From Oceanobacillus timonensis (GTDB lineage Bacteria; Bacillota; Bacilli; Bacillales; Amphibacillaceae), in contig NZ_LT800497.1 in NCBI RefSeq assembly GCF_900166635.1, positions 3,954,344-4,018,343 of the forward strand: DNA of 64,000 nt. The letters are read 5' to 3'. The position numbers were made by a program, and so were the translations under genes. Each line of letters begins with the position of its first letter. Position 1 is the first letter of the stretch. The notes below the pieces were generated by a model that saw nothing but the letters and a program-made list of their open reading frames with translations, made no database searches and had not been told where the DNA came from. Positions 27,119 through 36,803 of this stretch are shown here, in pieces.

Positions 27119-28450
27119 TTATGCTTTTTGCGAAAATGACAGACGCTTATATTGTGGTAAGTAATCTTTATGAGCTTCTAACAGTTCATCTAAAAGCCGT
27201 TTTGCTTTCTTCTCATCTTGCACTAATGGATTTACTAAGAACGCATTATACGCATCTTCGTAATCTCCAGAAATACCAGCTTGAATCACCAGCTCTTCCA
27301 TCGCTTTCATATTCTGAATCATCCCCCGTACCGGCGCAGGAATCTTACCGATTGCAATAGGCTTTGGCCCTTGCTTTGTAATCACACAATTTGCTTCAAT
27401 CACTGCATCATAAGGCAAATCCGGTATCGTACCATGATTCCACGTATTCACCGTTTGGATATCTTCTTTATTATTATAAATCGAATCCATTAACTGGCAT
27501 GCAACCTGGCTGTAAAAAGCTCCTCCGCGTTGTTCCAGCTCTTCTGGTTTTTTCCGGAGGCTTTCCCGTTTGTATAATGCAAATAACGATTCTTCCAGCG
27601 CTTGCACAACTTCTGCACGTGTTCCATTTTCCTTATAGGCTTGCTTATCCTTTTTCAAAACTGATTTGGTTTGAAAATAGTATTGGTGATATGGATTCGG
27701 TAATAACTTCACAGCTTTGATAAAAGCTTCCGACCAATCTAATGACATAATATTCGCCGGGCTGTAATCAAGCTCTTTCTGAAGCAATTTTTGAAAAACA
27801 TCTGCTGTACGATCCTCTCCTTTCACATAGACTTTGTCTCCAAAAACAAAATGATTTAAGCCAATAAATCGAATCAATACATCCTCTGGAGCTGCTTGTA
27901 ATAATTCAGCCGTAGAGTGACGCATATTAAATGGTATATTACATACGCCGATGACTTTCTTATGGGCCGAATAATTGAGCAATGCCTCTGTAACAATTCC
28001 AGCCGGATTGGTAAAGTTAACCATCCACGCGTCAGGACAAAGTTCTTCCATTTCCTCGGCTATTTCCATTAACACCGGAATCGTTCGAAGCGCTTTCATT
28101 ATTCCCCCAGCTCCATTTGTTTCCTGACCAATTAATCCATGTTTTAACGGAATCCTTTCATCATGTGCCCTTGCAGCTAATCCGCCCACTCGAATCTGTG
28201 TAGATACAAAATCGGCTCCTTTTAAAGCACTTCTTCGATCCAACGTCCAAGTTAATTTGATATCTGTTCCAGCTTCATCAATCATTCTGTTACCTAATTG
28301 GCAAATGGTATCTACCTTTTCTTTCCCTGCTTCAATATCTACCAGAACAATTTCTGTCACCGGAAATGTCGCTTGCCTCTGAATAAAACCTTCTAAAATT
28401 TCCGGCGTATAGCTGGAACCACCGCCGATGATTGCTATTTTTAAAGACAT
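27119..28450 (-). CDS. chbF: 6-phospho-beta-glucosidase, GH4 family (ChbF/LicH type)
   Basis: This GH4 enzyme hydrolyses phosphorylated beta-linked disaccharides by an NAD- and Mn-dependent redox mechanism. The NAD loop IAIIGGGSSYTPE is at the N-terminus. VCNIPFNMR provides the metal-binding cysteine and GLNHFVFG the histidine; NPAGIVTEAL is conserved. I use ATG 28450 (443 residues) over an upstream GTG that lies in the GGAGG site. It leads the PTS unit and has a catabolite-repression site upstream. Confidence 0.92.
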   Translation of the reverse strand: MSLKIAIIGGGSSYTPEILEGFIQRQATFPVTEIVLVDIEAGKEKVDTICQLGNRMIDEAGTDIKLTWTLDRRSALKGADFVSTQIRVGGLAARAHDERIPLKHGLIGQETNGAGGIMKALRTIPVLMEIAEEMEELCPDAWMVNFTNPAGIVTEALLNYSAHKKVIGVCNIPFNMRHSTAELLQAAPEDVLIRFIGLNHFVFGDKVYVKGEDRTADVFQKLLQKELDYSPANIMSLDWSEAFIKAVKLLPNPYHQYYFQTKSVLKKDKQAYKENGTRAEVVQALEESLFALYKRESLRKKPEELEQRGGAFYSQVACQLMDSIYNNKEDIQTVNTWNHGTIPDLPYDAVIEANCVITKQGPKPIAIGKIPAPVRGMIQNMKAMEELVIQAGISGDYEDAYNAFLVNPLVQDEKKAKRLLDELLEAHKDYLPQYKRLSFSQKA

Positions 28451-28476
28451 AATTGATTGTTCCTCCACCTTTATTT

Positions 28477-28493
28477 TTGTAAGCGCTTTAATT
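28477..28493. promoter_or_regulatory. CcpA-binding cre site upstream of chbF
   Basis: TTGTAAGCGCTTTAATT fits the cre consensus WTGNAARCGNWWWCAWW at all positions but one. Placed just upstream of chbF it indicates glucose repression of the operon. Confidence 0.7.
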
Positions 28494-28518
28494 CATTTGC
28501 GAAAGAATACATTAAAAA

Positions 28519-28550
28519 TGTATCATACAATTATTTATTTGTCTATACAA
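28519..28550. promoter_or_regulatory. Putative GntR/HutC-type operators in the divergent chb promoter
   Basis: TGTATCATACA (28519-28529) and TTGTCTATACAA (28539-28550) are two small palindromes resembling the TTGTATANACAA-type sites bound by sugar-responsive HutC regulators. They lie between chbF and the GntR gene. The remaining gap up to 28769 is AT-rich with no gene. Confidence 0.5.
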
Positions 28551-28769
28551 TATGAAATTATTTGTAGTTACAATTGTGTTTTAATCAAATATCTTGTAAA
28601 CTATCTTTATACAACAAACTTTCCAGACAATTTGTAATACACTCCATTATAGAAATATGAAAATAAGAAATGATATATTAGTTTTTTAACCTTGAAATGT
28701 TTCATCCTTTGTTCTTTTGTTTTAAAAAGGTATGATTTTTAAAAGTGTCGTTAAAGGAGCACGAAACCT

Positions 28770-29492
28770 ATGGAGAAAAACCAATCACTGCACATTTATA
28801 TTAAAGAGGAATTGTTACATCGTATTAAGACAAATCAATACAAACCCGGTGAGAAGATTCCGACTGAACTGGAATTATGTGAAAATTTTAATGTGAGTCG
28901 CACCACCGTTCGCAATGCTCTCAATCAGCTGACATTAGAAGGGTATTTAGTACGTCAGCAAGGGAGGGGTACATTTGTAGCGGATAAGAAAGTAAAACAA
29001 ACCTTATCTCAGACAATCAGACGATACAGCGATCAATTAGCTGACCAGGGAAAACATCCGGAAATTGAGGTATTAGATATTTCCGTCGTTGTTGCAAATG
29101 AGCTATTATCTACACATTTAAATGTAAAGCTCCAAGATCCTGTTCAACGTATTGAACGTGTCCGTAAAGCGAATGGAGATACGACTCAGTATGAAGTAGC
29201 TTACGTTCCCTGGAGTGTTGCACCTGGAATTACGACAGAACAAGCTAGCAATTCTCTATATAAATCATTAAATGAATTTTTTGATGTGTGGGTTGCAAAA
29301 ACCTCCGAGAATATCGAAATAGTGATTGCAGACGAACAAATATGCAGTTTTTTGGAATGCGAACAAGGACTTCCCTGCTTTTATATGGAAACATTAGCAG
29401 AAGATGAAAATGGCACAAAAATTGAATTTTCCAGATCTTTCTTTCGAGGGGATAAAACAAACTTTTCGATTGAACGCAGTTATTCCAAATAA
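28770..29492 (+). CDS. GntR-family (HutC subfamily) regulator of the chb genes
   Basis: The 240-residue regulator has an N-terminal winged helix (GEKIPTELELCENFNVSRTTVRNAL) and a C-terminal UTRA ligand domain of the HutC subfamily, usual for sensors of phosphorylated sugars. It is divergent from chbF and forms a short operon with chbG, whose start lies 25 bases downstream. I infer that it represses both transcripts until a chitobiose phosphate is present. Confidence 0.88.
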   Translation: MEKNQSLHIYIKEELLHRIKTNQYKPGEKIPTELELCENFNVSRTTVRNALNQLTLEGYLVRQQGRGTFVADKKVKQTLSQTIRRYSDQLADQGKHPEIEVLDISVVVANELLSTHLNVKLQDPVQRIERVRKANGDTTQYEVAYVPWSVAPGITTEQASNSLYKSLNEFFDVWVAKTSENIEIVIADEQICSFLECEQGLPCFYMETLAEDENGTKIEFSRSFFRGDKTNFSIERSYSK

Positions 29493-29517
29493 CGAAAAAC
29501 TATTAAGAGGTGATTCT

Positions 29518-30216
29518 ATGAGAGTCGAAATAAATGCAGATGATTTCGGACTGACAAAAGGGGTAACAGACGGCATAATCGAGGCACACGAAAACGGTTG
29601 TGTAACATCTACAACTTTAATGATGAACGGCCTTGCTACAAATTATGCCATCGAAAAGGCAGCAGAACATCCTAGCTTAAAAATTGGCATTCATCTGGTA
29701 CTAACTTGGGGGAAACCTCTTCATACCATGATCCCAGATCTCATAAACTCAGATGGCACGTTTCGATTTACCAGCAATTTTCACGAAATGGAAGCTCCAA
29801 ATTTGGAAGAAGTGGAGTTAGAATGGCGCGCCCAACTGGAGGCTTATTTAGCAACAGGCTTACCTCTGGACCATATTGACAGTCACCATCATGTACACGG
29901 CTGGGCGCCTTTAAGAAACCTTGTGATCAAGCTGGCTCAAGAATACGAAGTTCCTGTGCGACGTGTTGACTCCTTGGCAGACCATCCAGATATTTGCTGG
30001 ACGGAAAAGTTATGGACAGGCTTTTATAAAAATGGGGTCACGGATGATTTATTCGACATTATACAAAAAGAAAATGTTTCATCTGTTGAAGTAATGACGC
30101 ATCCCGGGAAAGCAGATGAAAATTTAAGAGAAGTCAGCTCCTACACCGATGCCCGCGAAAAAGAAATGGACATTCTCAGCAGAATTCAGGTTCCTGACTG
30201 GGTCGAGCTGACATAA
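29518..30216 (+). CDS. chbG: ChbG/YdjC-family carbohydrate deacetylase
   Basis: The 232-residue protein starts at ATG 29518 after AAGAGGTGATTCT. It opens with the YdjC signature INADDFGLTKGV, whose aspartates bind metal and act in catalysis, and has metal-ligand histidines in DSHHHVHG and MTHPG. In E. coli ChbG removes an acetyl group from diacetylchitobiose-6-phosphate before ChbF can hydrolyse it. Its presence here points to chitobiose, not cellobiose, as the PTS substrate. Confidence 0.88.
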   Translation: MRVEINADDFGLTKGVTDGIIEAHENGCVTSTTLMMNGLATNYAIEKAAEHPSLKIGIHLVLTWGKPLHTMIPDLINSDGTFRFTSNFHEMEAPNLEEVELEWRAQLEAYLATGLPLDHIDSHHHVHGWAPLRNLVIKLAQEYEVPVRRVDSLADHPDICWTEKLWTGFYKNGVTDDLFDIIQKENVSSVEVMTHPGKADENLREVSSYTDAREKEMDILSRIQVPDWVELT

Positions 30217-30230
30217 AGTGAAACTTCTTA

Positions 30231-30297
30231 ATAAAAGAAATCCAAACGTGTATCCATATGCTTCTATCAGCATGAGATATGTTTGGATTTCTTTTAT
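30231..30297. terminator. Bidirectional terminator between chbG and the YdcF-like gene
   Basis: AAAGAAATCCAAAC (30234-30247) pairs perfectly with GTTTGGATTTCTTT (30281-30294), with A and T runs on the flanks. Confidence 0.85.
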
Positions 30298-30310
30298 TAT
30301 CATTGATGAC

Positions 30311-31351
30311 CTAACTAAAAAAATAAAAAATCATCGTCAGAAATAGGGAGAAGCCCATAATACAGCCAACAACCATCACATGACGACGGTGTCTCATAAC
30401 GACAATCGCAATATATTCCCTGACCATCGCGTTCGGCCAATAATAAAATGCTGTTTTCGAACCGATTCCCTGGCTGTCCAGACCTGCTTTCCTTGCATAC
30501 ATTCCTGCCCGAAACAAATGAAAATTATTTGTCGCAAAAATACTCCGGTATGCTCCCTCCCCGCTCCTTTTATCCATGATTCTTTTAGAGAAAACCATAT
30601 TTTCGTACGTGCTGACAGATTTATCCTCCATCATGGTGTCTTCAATCGGTATCCCTTTTTCTACAGCATATGCTTGCATTGCTTTTGCTTCCGGAATACC
30701 TTCATCCGGTCCCTGTCCGCCAGAAAATATAATTTTCGGTGGAGCAGTCTCTTTTTTCTGCTGATTGTAAAATTCGACTGCTCTATTAATTCTGCTTGCA
30801 AGCAGCGGAGGCACCTGATCATTGATTAATCCGCTTCCCAATACAATGATATAATCCTGATTCTTCTTTGGGCGATTCCATTGATTCAGACTATAAGCTG
30901 TCAAAAAGTTAAACATATGTAAAAATACATAGATAACCACCAGCCCAGCTCCTCCAAAAAGCGGGCTTAAATAATCCGGAAAAAAACGCGATGGATTAAT
31001 TATATTCATCACAATTAATGTAAGTATACCTAGAGCCATGATTAAGGTTAAAGAATTCCGGAATCTTTTCCCTTCCTTCTGCATTAATACTTTAGCATTA
31101 TAAAATAACCCAGCAAGGAAAGCGAGCAGACCAAACGGAATCAGTATAATTAAAAAAAGCAACGGAATAACTAATAGAAAATACTGATAAGGTCCGTCGA
31201 TGTATATATAAAAGAACGCACAAAAGAACAGGAACGTTAGTAAAAAACTATTAAACCACAGTCCATTGATTAGTTTACGCGGGTCTTGCAAATAACTGAT
31301 AAAAAAAAGAATAAAAAATACAAGCGGAACGGAAGCAATAACGTAAACCAA
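30311..31351 (-). CDS. YdcF-like membrane protein with DUF218 domain
   Basis: The 346-residue protein starts at TTG 31351 behind GAGAGGTGA. Four to five hydrophobic segments fill residues 1-160. The DUF218 domain follows, marked by YIIVLGSGLIND, IIFSGGQGPDEG, the EAKAMQAYAVEKGIP segment and the late AFYYWPNAMVREY. YdcF/SanA-type proteins are membrane-linked and tied to envelope function in some bacteria, but no reaction is established. One C-terminal membrane segment is also present. Confidence 0.85.
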   Translation of the reverse strand: MVYVIASVPLVFFILFFISYLQDPRKLINGLWFNSFLLTFLFFCAFFYIYIDGPYQYFLLVIPLLFLIILIPFGLLAFLAGLFYNAKVLMQKEGKRFRNSLTLIMALGILTLIVMNIINPSRFFPDYLSPLFGGAGLVVIYVFLHMFNFLTAYSLNQWNRPKKNQDYIIVLGSGLINDQVPPLLASRINRAVEFYNQQKKETAPPKIIFSGGQGPDEGIPEAKAMQAYAVEKGIPIEDTMMEDKSVSTYENMVFSKRIMDKRSGEGAYRSIFATNNFHLFRAGMYARKAGLDSQGIGSKTAFYYWPNAMVREYIAIVVMRHRRHVMVVGCIMGFSLFLTMIFYFFS

Positions 31352-31461
31352 TTATTCTCACCTCTCTCCTGCTGTTGTTGTATAAAAATGCATCATTTTA
31401 TTTAAAATACTGGTTATGGTATCCTATAACTAAATAAAATTAATCATTAGCAGAGGTTTAT

Positions 31462-32619
31462 ATGCATCATTTAAAATATTTTATCATCATTTTGTTCATT
31501 TTAACATTAACAGCCTGTATACCGTCTCCGGATGATCATACAGACAAACAACATTCGTCCAAACAGACATCTATTAGTTTAAAAGAAACCGATTGGATCG
31601 ACCCTAAAGTCACTATTTCTGCAATTGGCGATATCTTAATTCATGACCGCGTTTACGACGATGCCTGGGATGGAAAAACATATGATTTCAAACCGATGCT
31701 TGCTGCAGTGGCAGATGATTTAAGGGCATCCGATATGACAGTTGCTAATCAAGAAACCATTATGGGCGGTGAAGATATCGGCTTATCCGGTTACCCTAAT
31801 TTTAATAGCCCCTTTGAAATCGGCGATGCTTTACAGGATGCCGGAGTCGATATGGTAACAATGGCAAATAACCATACCATGGACAGAGGCGAAGCAGCAA
31901 TTCAAAATGCGATTGCCTATTATGAAGAAATCGGCATGCCTTACACAGGAAGTTTCAAAAGCGCCGACGATCAATCTGAAATAAGCGTGCTGGAAACCGA
32001 CCAGGATATTTCCGTTGCCTTTCTAAGTTATACATACGGAACAAATGGCATGTCTGTTCCGGATGGGAAACCCTATCTCGTTAATTTAATTAACCGCGAG
32101 CAAATCAAAGAGGAAGTAGAAAAAGCAGATGAACTTGCAGATGCAACGATTATCAGTTTGCACTTTGGCAAAGAAGAAGAACGGATGCCCAATCAGGAGC
32201 AAAAGAATTTGGCACAATATGCCGCAGACCTTGGAGTTGATGTCGTCATCGGAAATCATCCGCATGTGCTGCAGCCAGTAGAATGGCTGGAAGGGAAAGA
32301 AGGGAACAAAACGTTAGTTGCCTATTCTTTAGGCAATTTCTTATCCGGGCAATATCAGTTTTATAACCGTATTGGCGGTATTTTCGAATTTAATCTGGTG
32401 AAAGAAGATAATGACGTGCATGTCGAAGATCCCGGCTTCCTGCCAACTTTTGTGGAGTTTGAAGAAGATGACGGTACGATGAAAAATATCCAAGTTGTTC
32501 CGTTAGAACAAGCATCCTCAGGTCAAATAGAGAATCTTGATGGAGTGCTGTCTAACATGCAGAAGCACATGACACAATGGATGCCAGAATTAGAGTGGAA
32601 AGAAACTAGCCAGCAATAA
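31462..32619 (+). CDS. CapA-family lipoprotein (PgsA/YwtB-like)
   Basis: This 385-residue protein has a lipoprotein signal ending in LTAC (about residue 19), so it is anchored outside the membrane. The CapA domain has metallophosphoesterase-like motifs: AIGDILIHDRVYDDAW, VANQETIM, MANNHTMDRG, GNHPHVLQP and YSLGNF. In polyglutamate-capsule operons CapA works with CapB and CapC, but those genes are absent here, so this is a stand-alone family member of unclear role. Confidence 0.88.
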   Translation: MHHLKYFIIILFILTLTACIPSPDDHTDKQHSSKQTSISLKETDWIDPKVTISAIGDILIHDRVYDDAWDGKTYDFKPMLAAVADDLRASDMTVANQETIMGGEDIGLSGYPNFNSPFEIGDALQDAGVDMVTMANNHTMDRGEAAIQNAIAYYEEIGMPYTGSFKSADDQSEISVLETDQDISVAFLSYTYGTNGMSVPDGKPYLVNLINREQIKEEVEKADELADATIISLHFGKEEERMPNQEQKNLAQYAADLGVDVVIGNHPHVLQPVEWLEGKEGNKTLVAYSLGNFLSGQYQFYNRIGGIFEFNLVKEDNDVHVEDPGFLPTFVEFEEDDGTMKNIQVVPLEQASSGQIENLDGVLSNMQKHMTQWMPELEWKETSQQ

Positions 32620-32637
32620 ATATGTCATCATGACAAA

Positions 32638-32672
32638 GGGAGGATTATCATCGTAAAAAAGATAATCCTCCC
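32638..32672 (+). terminator. Hairpin downstream of the CapA-like gene
   Basis: GGGAGGATTATC pairs perfectly with GATAATCCTCCC over 12 bases. The T tract after it is interrupted, so termination strength is uncertain. Confidence 0.65.
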
Positions 32673-32768
32673 TTCTCTCATCCCTTTTCTCCAAATAGGC
32701 TGCAAGCCCAGGGAGTAAAAAACGAATGACATACGATACACTTTTTTCCAACAAAAATATCTACTATT

Positions 32769-33563
32769 CTATCCACTTCCGTCATTCGATACCCATTCGA
32801 TTTCATACTGATAGGCTTCAAATTGTTTAGAAGAACGAAAAGAATGCTGCATCCAGTCTGGTCGGTTGAATACGTCACTATCAAATAGGACCTTATATAT
32901 ACGACCAGGCTGTAGCGTCATCTCTGTTGAAGAAAAGGAATCTACTTGCTTATTGTTTTGATCTAGCAAAGACAAATGGACCACTACATGTTGTTCCTCT
33001 GATGTCGTGTTATTAACAAACATATAATATAAACGAGATGCATCTGCTTCACATTCAAAAATCTGATATGTTTTACGGTATTCTGCATTCTCTCTGCAGC
33101 TTGATACACCATAAGTAATTGCTGCATTGAAATGATTCTCTTCTTCGGCTAATATTTTTTCTGCTTTGTGATATTGATAATTATCAACTGCTTTCTCAGA
33201 AGTTGGAACAACCGCTATCAAGACGATAAGTGTCAAACAACAACAGATAAGGATGTTATCTTTTTTAGTTAATTTCAAATCCTTTTGCGAAAATATTTTT
33301 CCAAATATAATGAATGCCAAGGCAGCAAATATATAATCATGCGACTGAAAGTAGTCTACTGGAAAAAATAAAAAATAATCGTACTTTATATAGAAATAAA
33401 CGGAGATTACCAAACACATTAAAAATACGATAATCAGACTATATATGAAAATCATCGTTTTAGGGATGCTCCGTTTGCTTATCCTTTCATACATGAATAA
33501 AAGGATAATAAAAAGAATAATACTTCCAAAATATATTGCTTGCGATAAATGAAATGGATGCAA
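32769..33563 (-). CDS. Membrane protein of unknown function
   Basis: I do not recognise this protein. With the start at TTG 33563, preceded by AAGGGGTACCAA, it has 264 residues. Four hydrophobic segments lie in the first half, including a CCC-containing helix. A soluble C-terminal part of about 120 residues follows, probably outside the cell, with three cysteines and a beta-rich pattern (VVHLSLLDQNNKQVDSF) suggesting an immunoglobulin-like fold. It is a single gene. No neighbour suggests a function. Confidence 0.6.
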   Translation of the reverse strand: MHPFHLSQAIYFGSIILFIILLFMYERISKRSIPKTMIFIYSLIIVFLMCLVISVYFYIKYDYFLFFPVDYFQSHDYIFAALAFIIFGKIFSQKDLKLTKKDNILICCCLTLIVLIAVVPTSEKAVDNYQYHKAEKILAEEENHFNAAITYGVSSCRENAEYRKTYQIFECEADASRLYYMFVNNTTSEEQHVVVHLSLLDQNNKQVDSFSSTEMTLQPGRIYKVLFDSDVFNRPDWMQHSFRSSKQFEAYQYEIEWVSNDGSG

Positions 33564-33853
33564 TTGGTACCCCTTCCCTTTTACAAAATGTACAAAATTC
33601 AGAAACAACAAGTTTCATTGTATTTTTTCTTTAAAGTACAGCATATCCAAAAGGATACTGCTTCACTTCTTGACCAACCACGATTTGCACTGGAAACATT
33701 TTTATTATTCGAATCCATTTTTTATCCTTTTTCTTTCCTGCTGATACAATATGTAAATGATTATAACACAAAGTTACTGATTGAAAAGAAAGATACAAGC
33801 TGTCTTCGCTTTATTTCACGAGTACTTTTCACCTATTAATTTTCATACAAAAA

Positions 33854-33892
33854 AGGAGCGTTTAACATCTTCAAACACTCCCTTTTTGACCA
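33854..33892 (-). terminator. Intrinsic terminator of the gluconate operon
   Basis: On the minus strand GGAGTGTTT pairs with AAACGCTCC (one G-U), followed by TTTTTT. Confidence 0.8.
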
Positions 33893-33898
33893 TATATA

Positions 33899-35296
33899 TT
33901 ACCACTGTATATGAAAATGCCCTTCTTTATCGATACGCTCCAATGTGTGCGCTCCAAAGTAATCACGCTGCGCCTGAATCAAATTAGCACCACTTTTTCC
34001 AGAACGGTAGCCATCATAATATACCAATGAAGCATTAAAGCACGGCAATGCTAACCCCGTTTCCATTCCTTTGATAACGACTTTACGCATCGCAGCTTGG
34101 TAATCATTCAAAATTGCTTTGAAATAAGGAGAAAGGAAAAGATTTGATAGTGCTTGATCCGCTTTAAAAGCATCGCTGATTTCATTTAATATTCCTGCAC
34201 GGATAATACATCCGCCGCGGAAAATCAGTGCAATTTCATCAAGCTGCAAATCCCAGTTATATTGCTCCGATGCCTGTTTATATTGATAGAACCCTTGTGC
34301 GTAGGTACTTATTTTCCCCATAAATAATGCTTGCTGCACGAGTTCAATCCACCCGTTCTTGTCAGCTTGTGTCAATAATGGATCAGGGCCTGCCAATTCT
34401 TGTTCCGCAATCATGCGCTCTTCCTTCACATTGGATAAAAACCGCATAAATACAGATTCTGTCACAATCGTTAAAGGAACACCAATATCAAGCGCATTTT
34501 GACTTGTCCATTTGCCTGTTCCTTTCTGCTCTGATTTATCTAAAATGACATCAACCATAGGCTGGTTTGTCTCATCATCTACACGCGTTAAGATATCCGC
34601 TGTGATTTCCATCAGATAGCTTTCCAGCTCACCTTGATTCCATTCTGCAAAAATAGCGGCTATTTCATTGACGTCCAGGCCTAATCTTTCCCGCAAGAAT
34701 TGATAGGCTTCTGTGATAAGCTGCATATCTGCATATTCAATGCCATTATGCACCATTTTTACATAATGCCCGGCACCTTCTTTACCAAGGTAGGAGCAAC
34801 AGGCTTTACCATCAACCTGTGCCGCAATTTTTTCCAGTATTGGAGCGACATGTTGATAGGCTTCTTTATCCCCGCTTGGCATAAGTGCAGGTCCATTCAA
34901 TGCCCCCACTTCTCCACCGGAAACGCCTACTCCAATAAAGTGAAACCCTTTTTCCTTCAAATCATGATACCTGCGATTGGAATCCTGGAAATTGGAGTTT
35001 CCTCCATCCATAATAATATCGCCTTGATCCAACAAAGGCAAAAGACTTTCAATAACGGAATCGACAACTGCTCCAGCTGTTACCATCAGAAAGATTTTCC
35101 GCGGCTTTTCTAACGAATGAATAAACTTCGCTAACTCATAATACGCTGTTGTATTCGCATGCGGGTGCTTTTCTTGAAAAGCTTCTGTTAAATCGGGTGT
35201 ATAATTATAAACCGCAACCTTCTCACCCTTATTCGCCATATTCAAAGCAAGATTCGCTCCCATTACTCCCAGTCCAAACATGCCAATTGAATTCAT
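33899..35296 (-). CDS. gnd: 6-phosphogluconate dehydrogenase, decarboxylating
   Basis: The enzyme oxidises and decarboxylates 6-phosphogluconate to ribulose-5-phosphate. The 465-residue protein starts at ATG 35296 after AAAGGGATGAAAAA. The coenzyme loop is GLGVMGANLALNMA. GVSGGEVGALNGPALMPSG and KMVHNGIEYADMQLI hold the catalytic lysine and substrate residues. As third gene after gntK and gntP it corresponds to gntZ of the Bacillus subtilis gnt operon. A short palindrome separates it from gntP. Confidence 0.95.
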   Translation of the reverse strand: MNSIGMFGLGVMGANLALNMANKGEKVAVYNYTPDLTEAFQEKHPHANTTAYYELAKFIHSLEKPRKIFLMVTAGAVVDSVIESLLPLLDQGDIIMDGGNSNFQDSNRRYHDLKEKGFHFIGVGVSGGEVGALNGPALMPSGDKEAYQHVAPILEKIAAQVDGKACCSYLGKEGAGHYVKMVHNGIEYADMQLITEAYQFLRERLGLDVNEIAAIFAEWNQGELESYLMEITADILTRVDDETNQPMVDVILDKSEQKGTGKWTSQNALDIGVPLTIVTESVFMRFLSNVKEERMIAEQELAGPDPLLTQADKNGWIELVQQALFMGKISTYAQGFYQYKQASEQYNWDLQLDEIALIFRGGCIIRAGILNEISDAFKADQALSNLFLSPYFKAILNDYQAAMRKVVIKGMETGLALPCFNASLVYYDGYRSGKSGANLIQAQRDYFGAHTLERIDKEGHFHIQW

Positions 35297-35320
35297 TTTT
35301 TCATCCCTTTCCCTTAAACA

Positions 35321-35359
35321 GGTGTTCAAACGCTCTATAATTTAGAGAATCTGAACACC
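35321..35359. repeat. Palindrome between gntP and gnd
   Basis: GGTGTTCA (35321-35328) is inverted as TGAACACC (35352-35359), with an inner CTCTA/TAGAG stem. It could attenuate or protect the gnt mRNA, or be a decayed TGTTCA-type repeat. Confidence 0.45.
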
Positions 35360-35442
35360 CTTCACATCCATATTTCAGAAACTGATGTCCGTAACATCAA
35401 TTTACAAGATTGTTTTACACTACTCTCAGCTTTCCCAAGTTT

Positions 35443-36801
35443 TTAAATAATGAAACTGATTAAAAGGGTAAAGATTAACCCTGATACAGATATAATCGTT
35501 TCCAGCAGCGTCCATGTTGCAAATGTTTCTTTCATAGATAAATTAAAGTATTCCTTGAAAATCCAAAAACCTGTGTCATTCACGTGAGAAGCAATCAAGC
35601 TTCCGGCACCTGTAGCTAACACCATCAACGCCAGGTTCACATCGGTCCCCTCAATTAATGGAATAACCATCCCGGCTGTTGTTAATGCAGCAACCGTTGC
35701 CGAACCTAATGAAACTCTCAAAATAGCAGCAATGATCCAGGCTAATAGAACCGGGGACATATTGGTATTAGAAAAGATATTTGCGACTGCATCACCGACT
35801 CCACCGTCAATTAAGACTTGTTTTAAAGCACCGCCGCCTGCAGTAACCAGCAGAACAACGCTGATTCCACGAACAGACTCTTCTGCTGAACTCATCAATG
35901 TTTTCATTGGAATGTTGCGTGCAATACCCATGGTGTAAATCGCAAATAATAACGATAGAAGCAGAGCTATCATTGGTTCACCGATGATGCCTACAATTTC
36001 AAAAAACAAATTATCCGCAAGCCCGCCAATATCTTGAATTAGCTGCACAATGGTTGTAACCGCCATCAATATAACAGGAGAAAGTGCTGTTAACGCACTG
36101 ATACCAAATCCAGGTGTTTCTTCTTCTTTAAATGTCTTCGTCGTCCCAAGCGACCCAATATTACCGATTCTCGAAAAAGCATCGGGTACTAATTTCTGTG
36201 CTACTTTTGTAAATAATGGTCCGGCAATAATCACTGTTGGAACCGCAATCACAATACCGATAAGAAGGACCATCCCTATATTTGCTTCATACTGTTGTGC
36301 AATTACTGTCGGACCCGGATGAGGCGGCAAGAATCCGTGTGTCACAGATAAGGCAGCTGTCATCGGCAGCCCAAGGTATAATAATGGCATTTTAACTTCT
36401 TTTGCAATCTGATAAACAATTGGAATTAATAATACCAGGCCGACTTCAAAGAATAATGCAATCCCGATAATAAAGGAAGCAATAACGACAGCCCATTGGA
36501 TACGTTTTTCACCAAACTTATTGATTAATGTTAACGCAATACGCTGTGCGCCTCCTGCATCAGCAAGTAATTTCCCCAGCATTGCGCCAAAAACAAAGAT
36601 AAGCGCGATATCGCCAAGTGTTCCGCCGAGTCCTTCTTGTACCGTTTCAACAATATCCCCAAGAGACATGCCCAGCGCTAAAGCGGTTAATAAAGAAACG
36701 ACAATCAATGCAATAAACGTATTTAAATTCCACTTCATAATAAGCAGTAATAACGTAACGACTGCTAATGCTACTATGATAAGCGGATAAACATTTTCCA
36801 T
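35443..36801 (-). CDS. gntP: Gluconate:proton symporter GntP
   Basis: The 452-residue permease has twelve or more hydrophobic segments and GntP-family landmarks: FVFGAMLGKLLADAGGAQRIA, GFLPPHPGPT and VNDTGFWIFKEYFNLS. It imports gluconate with protons. Its ATG lies two bases after the gntK stop with AGGAGTG overlapping the end of gntK, so the two are coupled. Alternatives within the family (other aldonates) cannot be excluded, but gntK and gnd support gluconate. Confidence 0.93.
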   Translation of the reverse strand: MENVYPLIIVALAVVTLLLLIMKWNLNTFIALIVVSLLTALALGMSLGDIVETVQEGLGGTLGDIALIFVFGAMLGKLLADAGGAQRIALTLINKFGEKRIQWAVVIASFIIGIALFFEVGLVLLIPIVYQIAKEVKMPLLYLGLPMTAALSVTHGFLPPHPGPTVIAQQYEANIGMVLLIGIVIAVPTVIIAGPLFTKVAQKLVPDAFSRIGNIGSLGTTKTFKEEETPGFGISALTALSPVILMAVTTIVQLIQDIGGLADNLFFEIVGIIGEPMIALLLSLLFAIYTMGIARNIPMKTLMSSAEESVRGISVVLLVTAGGGALKQVLIDGGVGDAVANIFSNTNMSPVLLAWIIAAILRVSLGSATVAALTTAGMVIPLIEGTDVNLALMVLATGAGSLIASHVNDTGFWIFKEYFNLSMKETFATWTLLETIISVSGLIFTLLISFII

Positions 36802-36803
36802 CT

